From: Akkermansia muciniphila
Lineage (GTDB): Bacteria > Verrucomicrobiota > Verrucomicrobiia > Opitutales > Opitutaceae
Reading direction: 5' to 3'
Assembly: GCA_945888375.1 (NCBI GenBank)
Contig: CAMCZZ010000002.1
Location: 186,001 to 250,000 of the forward strand
Length of the DNA: 64,000 nt
The stretch's first letter is position 1. Every line of letters starts with the position of its first letter. Shown piece by piece: positions 42,998 to 51,101 of the stretch. Under the pieces are notes generated by a model, which was given only the letters and a program-made list of their open reading frames with translations, was not told where the DNA came from and did no database searches. The translations under genes and the position numbers were made by a program.

Positions 42998-43435
42998 ATG
43001 ATGTCAATGTCGCTGCACCTCGCCCAGCTCGCAGTTTCTGCCATGCTGGCCGGCCTGTGTTGGACGGTGCAACTAGCGGTTTATCCGCATTTCAGCCACT
43101 TGCGGCGCGCGGCCGGGGCGGAGGCGTTTCGCGATTATCATGCGGCCTACACGCGGGCGATGGGCGGGGTGGCGGGCCCGCTTATGGTGGCCGAACTGGG
43201 TTTGTCCCTGGCGGTGCCGGCGGTAGCCGGGTGGACGGCGGCAAGCGCCGCCGGTCTCTTCCTCACCGTGGCGACCTGGGGGTGGACCTTCGGGGTGATG
43301 GTGCCGCGGCACGGGCGGTTGCAGGCTGCCGCCGAGGAGGCGGAAGCGGGGGGCTTGGCCGGATGGAACTGGCCCCGGACGGCGGCTTGGACGCTGCGGA
43401 CCGGGGTGGCGGTGCTCGCGGCGGGGGCGGCCTAG
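42998..43435 (+). CDS. Four-helix membrane protein of unknown function
   Basis: A 145-residue protein from the ATG at 42998 (the next codon, 43001, is also ATG). Four hydrophobic segments (about 6-26, 57-72, 75-92, 120-140) with a short loop YPHFSHLRRAAGAEAFRDYH after the first. The pattern Y-P-x-F (VYPHFSHL) and R-Y-H-type loop are typical of small uncharacterised membrane proteins of the DUF1772/DUF4149 kind, but I am not certain of the family. It lies alone on the plus strand between two minus-strand genes. Confidence 0.6.
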   Translation: MMSMSLHLAQLAVSAMLAGLCWTVQLAVYPHFSHLRRAAGAEAFRDYHAAYTRAMGGVAGPLMVAELGLSLAVPAVAGWTAASAAGLFLTVATWGWTFGVMVPRHGRLQAAAEEAEAGGLAGWNWPRTAAWTLRTGVAVLAAGAA

Positions 43436-43559
43436 GCGGGCCGTTCAGCCGGGATCATTTCGTTGGTCGGCCGAGCAGCGGAGCGAGGGGGCGGGCAGAT
43501 TGCGGTGCGGTCCGGGCGAAGGACGGAGCGAAGCGGAGAGGGCGCAGCCCGGAGCCGAG

Positions 43560-43578
43560 GGCCCCGCCGAAAGGGGCC
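43560..43578. terminator. Hairpin in the gap between convergent genes
   Basis: GGCCCC-gccgaaa-GGGGCC, a perfect 6-bp GC stem in the 187-bp gap between a plus-strand membrane protein gene and the minus-strand NERD gene. No T-run follows. The whole gap is unusually rich in purine/GC words such as ggacggagcgaagcggag. Confidence 0.4.
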
Positions 43579-43622
43579 GCCAAGTCGCCTCGATGCGACC
43601 CGGGCAACTGCATGTTCCCTGC

Positions 43623-44531
43623 TCAGAGCTCCACGTCGCGGCAGCGGGCTTCGAGTTGGCGAGCGATCCGGTCCACGGTGGCCGAATCCAGGACCTCGGG
43701 TTGCGAACTGGCAGGCATGATCGCGGCGGGGAGTTCGCGGGGGTTGAGCACGTTCACGACCCCGGCGGCCTTGCGGATGATCATCCAACCGGGAAATACC
43801 AGCAGTGGATGCACCGGGATGGGCCGGCCGAGCTGGTGTTGCAGGTGGGTGGCGAGCCACTCGGCCTGGCGCAGGGCCTGATCGAGGCCGTGGCGATCTT
43901 CGCCCCAAGGATACGACAGGGCGCGGCCGTCGTAGATGATCTCGTGGGCCATGAACCCGACCCGGGCGCGGCCTTTGCGGCGGGTCTTCGTTTCGATGGC
44001 AAACACGCCGGCGGGGCCGACCACGACGTGGTCCAGATTATAGGGCGGCTGGGTTGACCGAGCGGGCGGGTCGCCGGCCGGAACGTCGTGAAAAACGCGA
44101 TAACCGGCGGTTTTTAATGGTTCGAGTTGTTCGGCCACGACGCGCTCGCCGAAGAGGCCCAGGGCGGTGTTGCGGCGTTGTTCCACCTTGGTGAGCGAGC
44201 GCCGGGCCATGACCACCAGCAGGCCGAGGAAGGCAACCAGGCTCAAGCTGGCCAACCCCACTCTGGGCCATCCCTCCAGCAGGGCGGTGATGTAAAACCC
44301 GGTTCCGAGGGTGATGACGGGCACGAGCAGCCCGGCGAGCACCGACTCGGTGATCTTTTCATCCAGCTCCGCGACCCGGCGGCGCAGTGACTCGCCCGGC
44401 CCGCGCAATAACCGGGTGTTTTCCGGGAAGGGGGCGCGATCCTGCCGGCTGCGTTTTTTCAGGAACAGCAGCAGTGCAAATATCCCCAAAAAAAACAGAA
44501 CGTAGCCGAAGCCGAATAGGGTGGTGCTCAT
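43623..44531 (-). CDS. Membrane-anchored NERD (nuclease-related) domain protein
   Basis: A 302-residue protein with three N-terminal hydrophobic segments (about 5-24, 64-85 and 89-108: FGYVLFFLGIFALLLFL, VLAGLLVPVITLGTGFY, LASLSLVAFLGLLVVMA), then a NERD domain from about 125. The domain's core is PPYNLDHVVVGPAGVFAIET with the D...E-x-K triad expected of PD-(D/E)xK-like nucleases (Asp, Glu, Lys in the following KTRRKG). The start overlaps the stop of the upstream M48 peptidase by 4 bp (ATGA), implying a functional link. Substrate is unknown; NERD is a predicted nuclease fold. Confidence 0.82.
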   Translation of the reverse strand: MSTTLFGFGYVLFFLGIFALLLFLKKRSRQDRAPFPENTRLLRGPGESLRRRVAELDEKITESVLAGLLVPVITLGTGFYITALLEGWPRVGLASLSLVAFLGLLVVMARRSLTKVEQRRNTALGLFGERVVAEQLEPLKTAGYRVFHDVPAGDPPARSTQPPYNLDHVVVGPAGVFAIETKTRRKGRARVGFMAHEIIYDGRALSYPWGEDRHGLDQALRQAEWLATHLQHQLGRPIPVHPLLVFPGWMIIRKAAGVVNVLNPRELPAAIMPASSQPEVLDSATVDRIARQLEARCRDVEL

Positions 44532-46489
44532 GACGCAAAATCCAGCACGGGCGGGAGAGGGCAGTCGAGAGCGGCGGCAATCGAGCGCAGCAGATCGGCC
44601 TCGGGCGAGGAAAGTGTGCCGTCGGCCGTGAGGGCGGCGGCGAGGGCCAGGAGGATGCGTTTGCGAAACGGCGCCGGGGTGAGGGCGAGGCGGTCGAGCG
44701 CGACGTCGAGGTGGGCGAGGGTGGTGCGGTCGGCGGTCTGGTAGGCGAGCGGCGGCTGGAGACCGTTGAACTCGGCGGCGGCGCGGGCAAAGGCCAGCTC
44801 GCCGGCGCCGGGTTCAGGATTATCGATGCGGGCGGCGGCGGAGAGTGCTACGGACAAATCGGGCGCGATCTGGGCGGGCGCCAAGGCCTGAAGGGCGTCC
44901 CGCGGGGAGGCGGCGAGGCCGAGGGTGCGGGCGACGATTTTTTGCAGGGCAAACTCGTGCGGGGTGACGACGCCGTCGGCGTGGACGAGCTCGTCCAGCG
45001 TTTCGAGCAGGCGGTCGCGCGCGGGTGGCCCGAGCCGGCGCAGGGCCGGGGTGGCGATTTGCAACAGAGGCAAGCGGTGGCCGGAGGGGAGCTTCTCCAA
45101 GGCGGCAAAGAGTGCGGCGGTTTGGTCGGACTCGGCGAAAGCAGCGTGGCGGGCGATGACCTCCCGCTGGGTGGCAAGGGCGGCGGCGTCGAGTCCGCCG
45201 GGCAGGCAGATCGCGTAGCACAGGGCGGAGACGCGGTCGGGATCGCGCGCGGCATCGCGGAGGAGAGGGGGCAGGCTGTCGAGCAGGGCGCGGCTGGCGT
45301 TGACGCCGGCCGGGTTAAGCTCGCCGGCGGAGCCGATCAGCAGGCCGGCGGACAGGCGGCGCCCGGGTAGGGGCGCCGGGGGTGGATTGAGGCGGCTGGG
45401 TTTGACTTGGTTGGTGGTCAGCGGGGCGATTTTCGGGAAACTCCCGTCGAAGGCGGGGTCGAGGGCGCGGATGCGTTCCTCTAGCGGCGGGTGGGTCGCG
45501 AAAAGACCGGCGAGGTCGGCGCGGAAGCTTTGCGCGAAGCAAAAGTGGCTGATCTGGGAGGTGCTCGGGGCGACGAGGTTGCTGCCGAAGGCGAGCGCAC
45601 CGACTTTTTTCAAGGCGTCGGCGAGGCCGGCGGGGTTGCGGGTGAATTGCACTGCGGCGGCGTCGGCGAGGTGTTCGCGCTGGCGTGAAACGGCGGCCTG
45701 GATGAGGCGGCCGAAAAAGTGGCCGCCGCCGCCGATGAGCATCAGCGCGCCGCCGCCCACGGCGAGAGGCACGCCGATCGATAGACCGTTCTTCTTCGAA
45801 TTACCGGAGCCGCGGGATAGCTCGAAAGCCGCGCGCAGGAGTCCGCGGCCGAGCAGCATCAGCGAGAGGATGCCGTAGAGCAGGGCGAGCAGGCGGGTGT
45901 TCAGCCGCATATCGCCGTTTAAGATATGGCTGAACTCGTGCGCGACGACGCCCTGGAGTTCGTCCCGGTTGAGGAGTTCGAGTGCGCCGCGGGTCACGGC
46001 CACGGCGGCATCGGATTGGGAATAGCCGGCGGCAAAGGCGTTTAAACCCGCCTCATCCGGCAGCACGTAGATGGCGGGCACGGGCAGGCCGGAGGCGATG
46101 GACATCTCCTCGACCACGTTCAGCAGGCGGCGCTCGGCGGCGTCGGTCGGCGTATCCGCCAGGCGCACGCCGCCCACGCTTTCGGCCACGGCGGGTCCGC
46201 CGGCGCGCAGTTCAAACCATTTCCAGAGACTGGCGAGGCCGATGGTGGCGGCTACGAAGGCGGCGACGGCTTTGAAGGCGCCGGGCTGCCACCAGACGAT
46301 GGGGTCTTTGAGGGTGGGGCCGCGCTCCAGGCCCCCGCCCGAGTCGGTGATGTGCAAGCCCAGCCAGGCGGTGCCTAGAATGAAGGCGAAATACAGGGCG
46401 ATCACCGTGCCCAGCACGGCGAGGGCGAACAGCAGGACGAGCCGGCCGGTGCGCCGCCGGGCGCGGGCCTGGGCCTCGAAAAAATCCAT
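44528..46489 (-). CDS. M48 family metallopeptidase with TerB-like C-terminal region
   Basis: A 653-residue membrane protein. Two N-terminal helices (about 17-45, 70-90), then the M48 protease domain: VVAHEFSHILNGD with HEFSH at 184-188, a transmembrane hairpin after it (about 198-222 and 238-262), and the third zinc ligand region QREHLADAAAVQFTR. It resembles HtpX. The C-terminal ~250 residues are helical and hold two segments like the acidic helix of TerB domains: DELVHADGVVTPHEFALQKI and ALTADGTLSSPEADLLRSIA (both A-D-G-x-x-x-x-x-E). LemA lies upstream on the same strand with a 71-bp gap, as is common for M48 proteins, and a NERD protein overlaps downstream. Confidence 0.85.
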   Translation of the reverse strand: MDFFEAQARARRRTGRLVLLFALAVLGTVIALYFAFILGTAWLGLHITDSGGGLERGPTLKDPIVWWQPGAFKAVAAFVAATIGLASLWKWFELRAGGPAVAESVGGVRLADTPTDAAERRLLNVVEEMSIASGLPVPAIYVLPDEAGLNAFAAGYSQSDAAVAVTRGALELLNRDELQGVVAHEFSHILNGDMRLNTRLLALLYGILSLMLLGRGLLRAAFELSRGSGNSKKNGLSIGVPLAVGGGALMLIGGGGHFFGRLIQAAVSRQREHLADAAAVQFTRNPAGLADALKKVGALAFGSNLVAPSTSQISHFCFAQSFRADLAGLFATHPPLEERIRALDPAFDGSFPKIAPLTTNQVKPSRLNPPPAPLPGRRLSAGLLIGSAGELNPAGVNASRALLDSLPPLLRDAARDPDRVSALCYAICLPGGLDAAALATQREVIARHAAFAESDQTAALFAALEKLPSGHRLPLLQIATPALRRLGPPARDRLLETLDELVHADGVVTPHEFALQKIVARTLGLAASPRDALQALAPAQIAPDLSVALSAAARIDNPEPGAGELAFARAAAEFNGLQPPLAYQTADRTTLAHLDVALDRLALTPAPFRKRILLALAAALTADGTLSSPEADLLRSIAAALDCPLPPVLDFAS

Positions 46490-46560
46490 GGCGGCGGGTG
46501 AGCGGGCGGCGAGGCGGCGGGTCAGGGCGGAGGCTCGGTTTGGTCTCCGCGTTTCCGCTT

Positions 46561-47169
46561 TTACCCTTGGCCGAAGGTGACCGTGGGCGCGGCGCGTTCG
46601 GTGGTGTCGGTGACGGCGAAGAGTTCGGCGGGCTGGAAGCCAAGGGCGCCGGCGACCACTACGGTAGGGAAGGTCTCGCGGCGGGTGTTGTAGACCATCA
46701 CGGCGTCGTTGAAGGCCTGGCGGGCGAAGGCGATTTTGTTCTCCGTGCTGGTGAGCTCCTCGGTGAGGCGGAGCATGTTTTCATTGGCCTTCAGTTCGGG
46801 GTAGGCCTCGGACACGACCATCAGGCGGGACAGCGCGCCGGCCAGGCCGCTCTCGGCGCCGGCGAGCCCGCGCAGAGCGGTGGGGCTGGATGGGTCGCTG
46901 GCTGCGGCGGTGGCGGCGGTCGCGGCGATATTGCGGGCCTTGATAACCGCTTCGAGCGTCTCGCGTTCGTGGCTGAGGTAGCCTTTGGCGGTCTCGACGA
47001 GGTTAGGGATCAGGTCGTAGCGGCGCTTTAGCTGCACATCTATTTGGGCGAAGGCGTTTTTGAAGCGGTTGCGCAGGGTCACTAGGCCGTTGTATAGGCC
47101 GGCCAGCCAGAAGCCGGCGATGCCGAGGAGCAGAAAAATGACAAGCAGTGCGATAAGAACGGGGGTCAT
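46561..47169 (-). CDS. lemA: LemA family protein
   Basis: A 202-residue protein from the ATG at 47169; the longer open frame has an unlikely 54-residue extension. One N-terminal hydrophobic helix (about 4-24, VLIALLVIFLLLGIAGFWLA), then the LemA core: YNGLVTLRNRFKNAFAQIDV, LKRRYDLIPNLVETAKGYLS, ENMLRLTEELTSTENKIAFARQ and VYNTRRETFP. LemA is an anchored coiled protein often paired with M48 peptidases; its function is not settled. Here it is followed 71 bp later by the M48-TerB protein. Divergent from the TPR gene (179-bp gap). Confidence 0.93.
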   Translation of the reverse strand: MTPVLIALLVIFLLLGIAGFWLAGLYNGLVTLRNRFKNAFAQIDVQLKRRYDLIPNLVETAKGYLSHERETLEAVIKARNIAATAATAAASDPSSPTALRGLAGAESGLAGALSRLMVVSEAYPELKANENMLRLTEELTSTENKIAFARQAFNDAVMVYNTRRETFPTVVVAGALGFQPAELFAVTDTTERAAPTVTFGQG

Positions 47170-47348
47170 GGGAAAGGGAGAACAGGGGTGGCGGTTGCAG
47201 GGCGACGCGGACGGGCGCGGAAAAACCTTAACGAAAGGATGGAACGGACGGACGCGGGGGCGAGTCTGAATCGCGGTTGCCATGCGGGCGGGCGGTTCCC
47301 CAAGTTGGCGGGGCCGCTTCCTCTTCGGCACTGATCCAAACCACCTTC

Positions 47349-49931
47349 ATGGCGCGCCGTTATCCGTTTTTACTGTGTTTGCTGGCCCTTGTTTCGGGCG
47401 GGCGCGCGCAGACCGGTCCGGCGCTTTTTGCGCCGGTGCCGCTGGCCCCGGCGCCGGTGGACTCGGGTGCGCTCATGGTCAGCGAGGCCTCGGCGAGGCG
47501 GGCCCTCGCGCTGGGCTTTACCTCGGCGGCGGCGGCTCAGGCTGCGCGTCTGCTGGAAGGGGCGGCGGCGGGTTCGGAGGCGCGTGACGCGGCGGCCCTG
47601 ATTCTTTGCACGGCGCGGTTGGAGCTGGGCGATGAGGCCGGGGCCGTCCGCGCGCTGGCCGAGCACAGTGCCTCCGCTGCGCCGGAGCATCGTTTGCGGG
47701 CTGGGCTGATCGCGGCGCGGGAGGCGCGCTGGCCGGCGGCGCAGGCCGAGCTCGCGGTGTTGAGGCCGGAACTTTTGCCGGTTGGGGAGCGGGCCTGGTA
47801 TTGGCTTTTACAAGGTATGACAGCGGAGGGTTTGCGCGATACCGCCAAGGCGGGCGAGGCTTATGACCAAGCGGTGGCAACGGCGGTATCCGAGTGGCAA
47901 CGGGCGCGGTTGCGGTTGACCCGTGAGCGGTTGCGTTTGGAGCAGGGCCCGGGCACCGAAAGCCAGGCGACGGCTTTGCGGGAGCAGGCCGAGCGCTATG
48001 CCGGGCGTGGGGTGGCGACCGACTACGCCGTTCAATATGCGGTGGCGCTGACCCTGCTCGGCCGGGCGGGGCCGGCTGTGGAGTATTTACAGGCGCATCT
48101 AAATCTTTTGCCGGAGTCGAATGCCGGGGCCCGGGATGATGTGCGGCTCATGCTCGGGCTCATCGCGGGCCCCGCGCAGGCGGCCGGCCGGTCGGCTTTG
48201 GAGCAGCTTCTCGGGGGCGGGGCGGATGCGGGCAAGCGGCGCATGGCCCTGCACTTGCTGGCCGAGGGTGCGGTCACGCTGGAAGCGCGCCAGCGTCTGC
48301 GCCGCACGCTGGATGAGTTGCTGGCGCCCGTAGCGGCCCACCCTTTGACGCAGGAATTACTGCTCGTGCGGGCCGAGCTGGCTTTGGTGGATCTGGACTA
48401 TGGCCGGGCGGAGGCGGACGCCCGGGATCTGCTGGTGCGTTTCCCGACCTCGGTGCTGCGTGCGCGTGCCTTGACTCAGCTCGCCACGGTGGCGTGGGAC
48501 TTGCGGCGTTACCGCACGGCGGCGGACTATGCGAGCCAGGCGGCGGCCGTGGCGGATGCCGATGCCATCCCTGCGCTCAGGCTGCTTTCCGCCGAGGCTT
48601 CTTATCGTGCGCAGGACTATGCGGCGGCGGCGTTGGCTTACGCCGCGGTCACGGACTCGCCTCCTGCGGGTGTGACGACGGCGGCGGTCATGTTTCAGCG
48701 GATTATGTCCGAGGTGGAGGGGGGGCGTCTGGGCGAGGCGGCGCGTTTGCTGGATCGGTTGGGCGGGGATTTCCGGCTGGATCCGCTCACGCGCTGGCAG
48801 GCGGAGTGGAATCTGGCGCGGGCTTTGCAGGCGGCGGGCCAACCGGAGATCGCGCTGGAACGACTTGCGTCCCTTGCGGTGGAACCGGGTGCGGAGGCGC
48901 GACCGGCGGGTCTGCGTGCGCGGCTGGCATGGCTGCGGGCGAGGTTGGCGCAGGATGCGGGGCGGCAGGCTGAGGCGCTGGAGTTGGCGCGGGCGCTGGA
49001 CTCCGGGCTGGCGGAGGTGGAGGCGGGGCTGGCGCGCGAGGTGGCTGGCTTGGCCCGCCTGGTGGAGGCGGAGGCGCTTTTCGAGTTGGGTCGGGGTGCG
49101 GAGGCGGTTGTCCGGCTCAAGGAATTGCGGGCGAGCGAGCCCGGCACGGATGCGATGGTGCAATCTTTTCTAGTGGAGGCAGACTATCAGGCGCGGGCGG
49201 GAAATCTGGTCGAGGCCCAGGGCCTGTTGATCCGGTTTGCGGATGATTACCGGGACCATCCGAACGCTGACTATGCTATTTTCCAGGCGGCCCTCAATGC
49301 GGAGAGGCGAGGGGAGGAGGCGTATTATCGGGAGGCCTACGTGCTTTTGGAGGAGCGATTGGTGCGCCCGCACCCGCGGAGTGAGTTATTTTTTGCGGCG
49401 CGGCTCAAACAGGGCGATTTATTACGGCGTCTGGGCGATTTCTCCGCGGCGCAGCAGATTTACGAATCGCTTGTGAATCAGTTTTCCCAGCATCCCGACG
49501 TGCTTCTGGCGCAGATCGCCCTAGCGGATTGTCATCGGGCGCAGGCGGCACAGGAGGTATCCCATTTTGAAAGTGCCATCACGCTGCTGGAGCGTTTGCG
49601 CGATCTGGCGGAAGCGCCGGCTGATTTAAGGGCGGAAGCGGGCTTCAAGTTGGGGGATATGCTGGTGGCTCGTGATGTGCGGGAGGCGCTGGCGGCTTGG
49701 TGGCCTGTCGTGGACGCCCTTTTAGTAGCTCCCGGGCAATCCGAGCAGCTGGGCGATCCCGGCCGCTACTGGCTGGGGCGATTGCTTGCGCGCATGGCGG
49801 GAGTGTTGGAGGAGGCCGGCCGTCCCGATGAGGCGGGCGAGGCTTGGCGTATGATCGTGGACCGGGGTTTGCCGGGGGCGGTGCTTGCACGGGCGAGGCT
49901 GGCGGGGGCGGGGCCGGCGCCGGCCCCCTGA
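47349..49931 (+). CDS. Large exported TPR-repeat protein ahead of an Exb-type cassette
   Basis: An 860-residue protein from the ATG at 47349. Signal peptide about 1-20 (RRYPFLLCLLALVSGGRAQ), then an alanine/leucine-rich helical body of many degenerate TPR-like pairs along its length (for example RRALALGFTSAAAAQAARLL, YGRAEADARDLLVRFPTSVL, GDFSAAQQIYESLVNQFSQH). No catalytic motif. The architecture is like periplasmic TPR scaffolds. It is followed 33 bp later by an ExbB/TolQ-type gene on the same strand, so it likely belongs to the same energised system, perhaps as a periplasmic scaffold or adaptor. Note that ExbB/ExbD systems with an unknown large partner are common in this phylum. Confidence 0.72.
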   Translation: MARRYPFLLCLLALVSGGRAQTGPALFAPVPLAPAPVDSGALMVSEASARRALALGFTSAAAAQAARLLEGAAAGSEARDAAALILCTARLELGDEAGAVRALAEHSASAAPEHRLRAGLIAAREARWPAAQAELAVLRPELLPVGERAWYWLLQGMTAEGLRDTAKAGEAYDQAVATAVSEWQRARLRLTRERLRLEQGPGTESQATALREQAERYAGRGVATDYAVQYAVALTLLGRAGPAVEYLQAHLNLLPESNAGARDDVRLMLGLIAGPAQAAGRSALEQLLGGGADAGKRRMALHLLAEGAVTLEARQRLRRTLDELLAPVAAHPLTQELLLVRAELALVDLDYGRAEADARDLLVRFPTSVLRARALTQLATVAWDLRRYRTAADYASQAAAVADADAIPALRLLSAEASYRAQDYAAAALAYAAVTDSPPAGVTTAAVMFQRIMSEVEGGRLGEAARLLDRLGGDFRLDPLTRWQAEWNLARALQAAGQPEIALERLASLAVEPGAEARPAGLRARLAWLRARLAQDAGRQAEALELARALDSGLAEVEAGLAREVAGLARLVEAEALFELGRGAEAVVRLKELRASEPGTDAMVQSFLVEADYQARAGNLVEAQGLLIRFADDYRDHPNADYAIFQAALNAERRGEEAYYREAYVLLEERLVRPHPRSELFFAARLKQGDLLRRLGDFSAAQQIYESLVNQFSQHPDVLLAQIALADCHRAQAAQEVSHFESAITLLERLRDLAEAPADLRAEAGFKLGDMLVARDVREALAAWWPVVDALLVAPGQSEQLGDPGRYWLGRLLARMAGVLEEAGRPDEAGEAWRMIVDRGLPGAVLARARLAGAGPAPAP

Positions 49932-49964
49932 GGGGCCAGCGAAGGGCGTTATTTTTTTAAGAAT

Positions 49965-50645
49965 ATGGATGCATCTAATATCAGTCTACTGGATCGCGGC
50001 GGCCCTGTGATGTGGGTCTTGCTCTCGCTTGCCGTGCTCGGCTTGGTGCTGTTTCTGGAGCGTTTGCTCTATTTGCACCGGGGGCAGATACGGGCCCCGG
50101 AATTTTTAGACGGCGTGAAGAACATCCTCGCGCAGCGGCGCATGGCGGAGGCGGTCACGGTTTGCGAGGAGGCTCCCGGTCCGGTGGCGGCGGTGGTGAA
50201 GGCGGCCTTGCTCCATGCGGGTGATGACGAAATCAACCTGCGCTATGCCGTGCAAGATGCGGCGGTGACGGAGCTTCCCGCGCTGGAGCGTCGCCTGGGG
50301 GCGTTGGCGGCGATTGCGCAAATTGCCCCTTTGGTTGGTCTGCTCGGCACGGTTCTGGGCATGACCACGACTTTTCGCGCCTTCATGGAGGGAGGGCGCT
50401 ATGCGACAGCGCAGGCTTTGGCGGGGGGGCTGTGGCAGGCATTGCTCACGGCCGGGGTGGCCCTCGCTCTGGCTATTCCGGCCCATCTCGCGCATCATCT
50501 TTTACATGGCCGGGTCCGTGCGATCGTGCGGGATGTCGAATGGGCTGGTAATGAAATTATGCGCTACTTGTTGGTGGACTACCGGGCGGTTGCGCTGGTG
50601 AAGACCGATGGTTCCGAAGCGTCGGCAGGAGGGGGCCGGGAGTGA
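49965..50645 (+). CDS. MotA/TolQ/ExbB proton channel family protein
   Basis: A 226-residue inner-membrane protein with the ExbB/TolQ arrangement: a first helix after a short N-terminus (GGPVMWVLLSLAVLGLVLFLER), a large cytoplasmic loop with the basic/acidic NILAQRRMAEAV, then two helices (about 117-140, IAQIAPLVGLLGTVLGM, and about 158-180, LLTAGVALALAIPAHL). The conserved GLLGTVxGM motif and the Thr in the last helix are present. It forms the motor ring with an ExbD/TolR partner, using the proton gradient. The next gene starts inside its stop (GTGA overlap). It precedes the ExbD-like subunit and follows the TPR protein. Confidence 0.88.
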   Translation: MDASNISLLDRGGPVMWVLLSLAVLGLVLFLERLLYLHRGQIRAPEFLDGVKNILAQRRMAEAVTVCEEAPGPVAAVVKAALLHAGDDEINLRYAVQDAAVTELPALERRLGALAAIAQIAPLVGLLGTVLGMTTTFRAFMEGGRYATAQALAGGLWQALLTAGVALALAIPAHLAHHLLHGRVRAIVRDVEWAGNEIMRYLLVDYRAVALVKTDGSEASAGGGRE

Positions 50646-51091
50646 TTACCCGGCCCTTGGATTTGGCGTCGCGCCTCAGGCCGGTTCCACCGGCTTGGGA
50701 CGCGCTTTTTTATGTAAACACGGGGGCGCTGGCTTTGTTTTTTGTGCTCTTTGGTTCGCGTCACGTGCTGTCCCCTGGATTGGGGGTCGACTTCGCGCTG
50801 CCCTTGGCGGCGGAGACGGCGACTTCGGTTTTGGGCACGGATGTAGTTATCGCGGTGCCTGCGCCTGGCATGGTGGTGGTGGAAGGTGCCGTGGTGGACT
50901 ATGCGGGTTTAAGGGTCTGGTTGCGGGCCAAGGCGGAAGGGGTGCGCCGCAAGCGTTTACTGGTGCAGGCATCCGGAGCCTTACCTGCGCGTGATCTGGC
51001 GGAGATTTATGCCTTGGCGGCGGACGCAGGTTTCACCGGGGTTTTAATCGCAACCAATGCCCCTGCTGGGAATAAACCGTTAAATAACTAA
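50642..51091 (+). CDS. ExbD/TolR-like subunit with Asn in place of the membrane Asp
   Basis: A 149-residue protein from a GTG at 50642, overlapping the ExbB stop. It has one N-terminal helix (about 21-38: LFYVNTGALALFFVLFG) followed by GLGVDFALP, the family's VxLP-like strand, and a C-terminal ferredoxin-like domain ending LPARDLAEIYALAADAGFTG, which fits the ExbD C-terminus. In E. coli ExbD the essential Asp25 precedes the helix and lies 22 residues before the V-N-L-P strand. Here the residue 23 before that strand is Asn26, while Asp20 is 29 away. So the proton-carrying Asp appears replaced. The adjacent ExbB supports the assignment; the alignment is manual. Confidence 0.7.
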   Translation: MITRPLDLASRLRPVPPAWDALFYVNTGALALFFVLFGSRHVLSPGLGVDFALPLAAETATSVLGTDVVIAVPAPGMVVVEGAVVDYAGLRVWLRAKAEGVRRKRLLVQASGALPARDLAEIYALAADAGFTGVLIATNAPAGNKPLNN

Positions 51092-51101
51092 TAAAAGGGA
51101 T

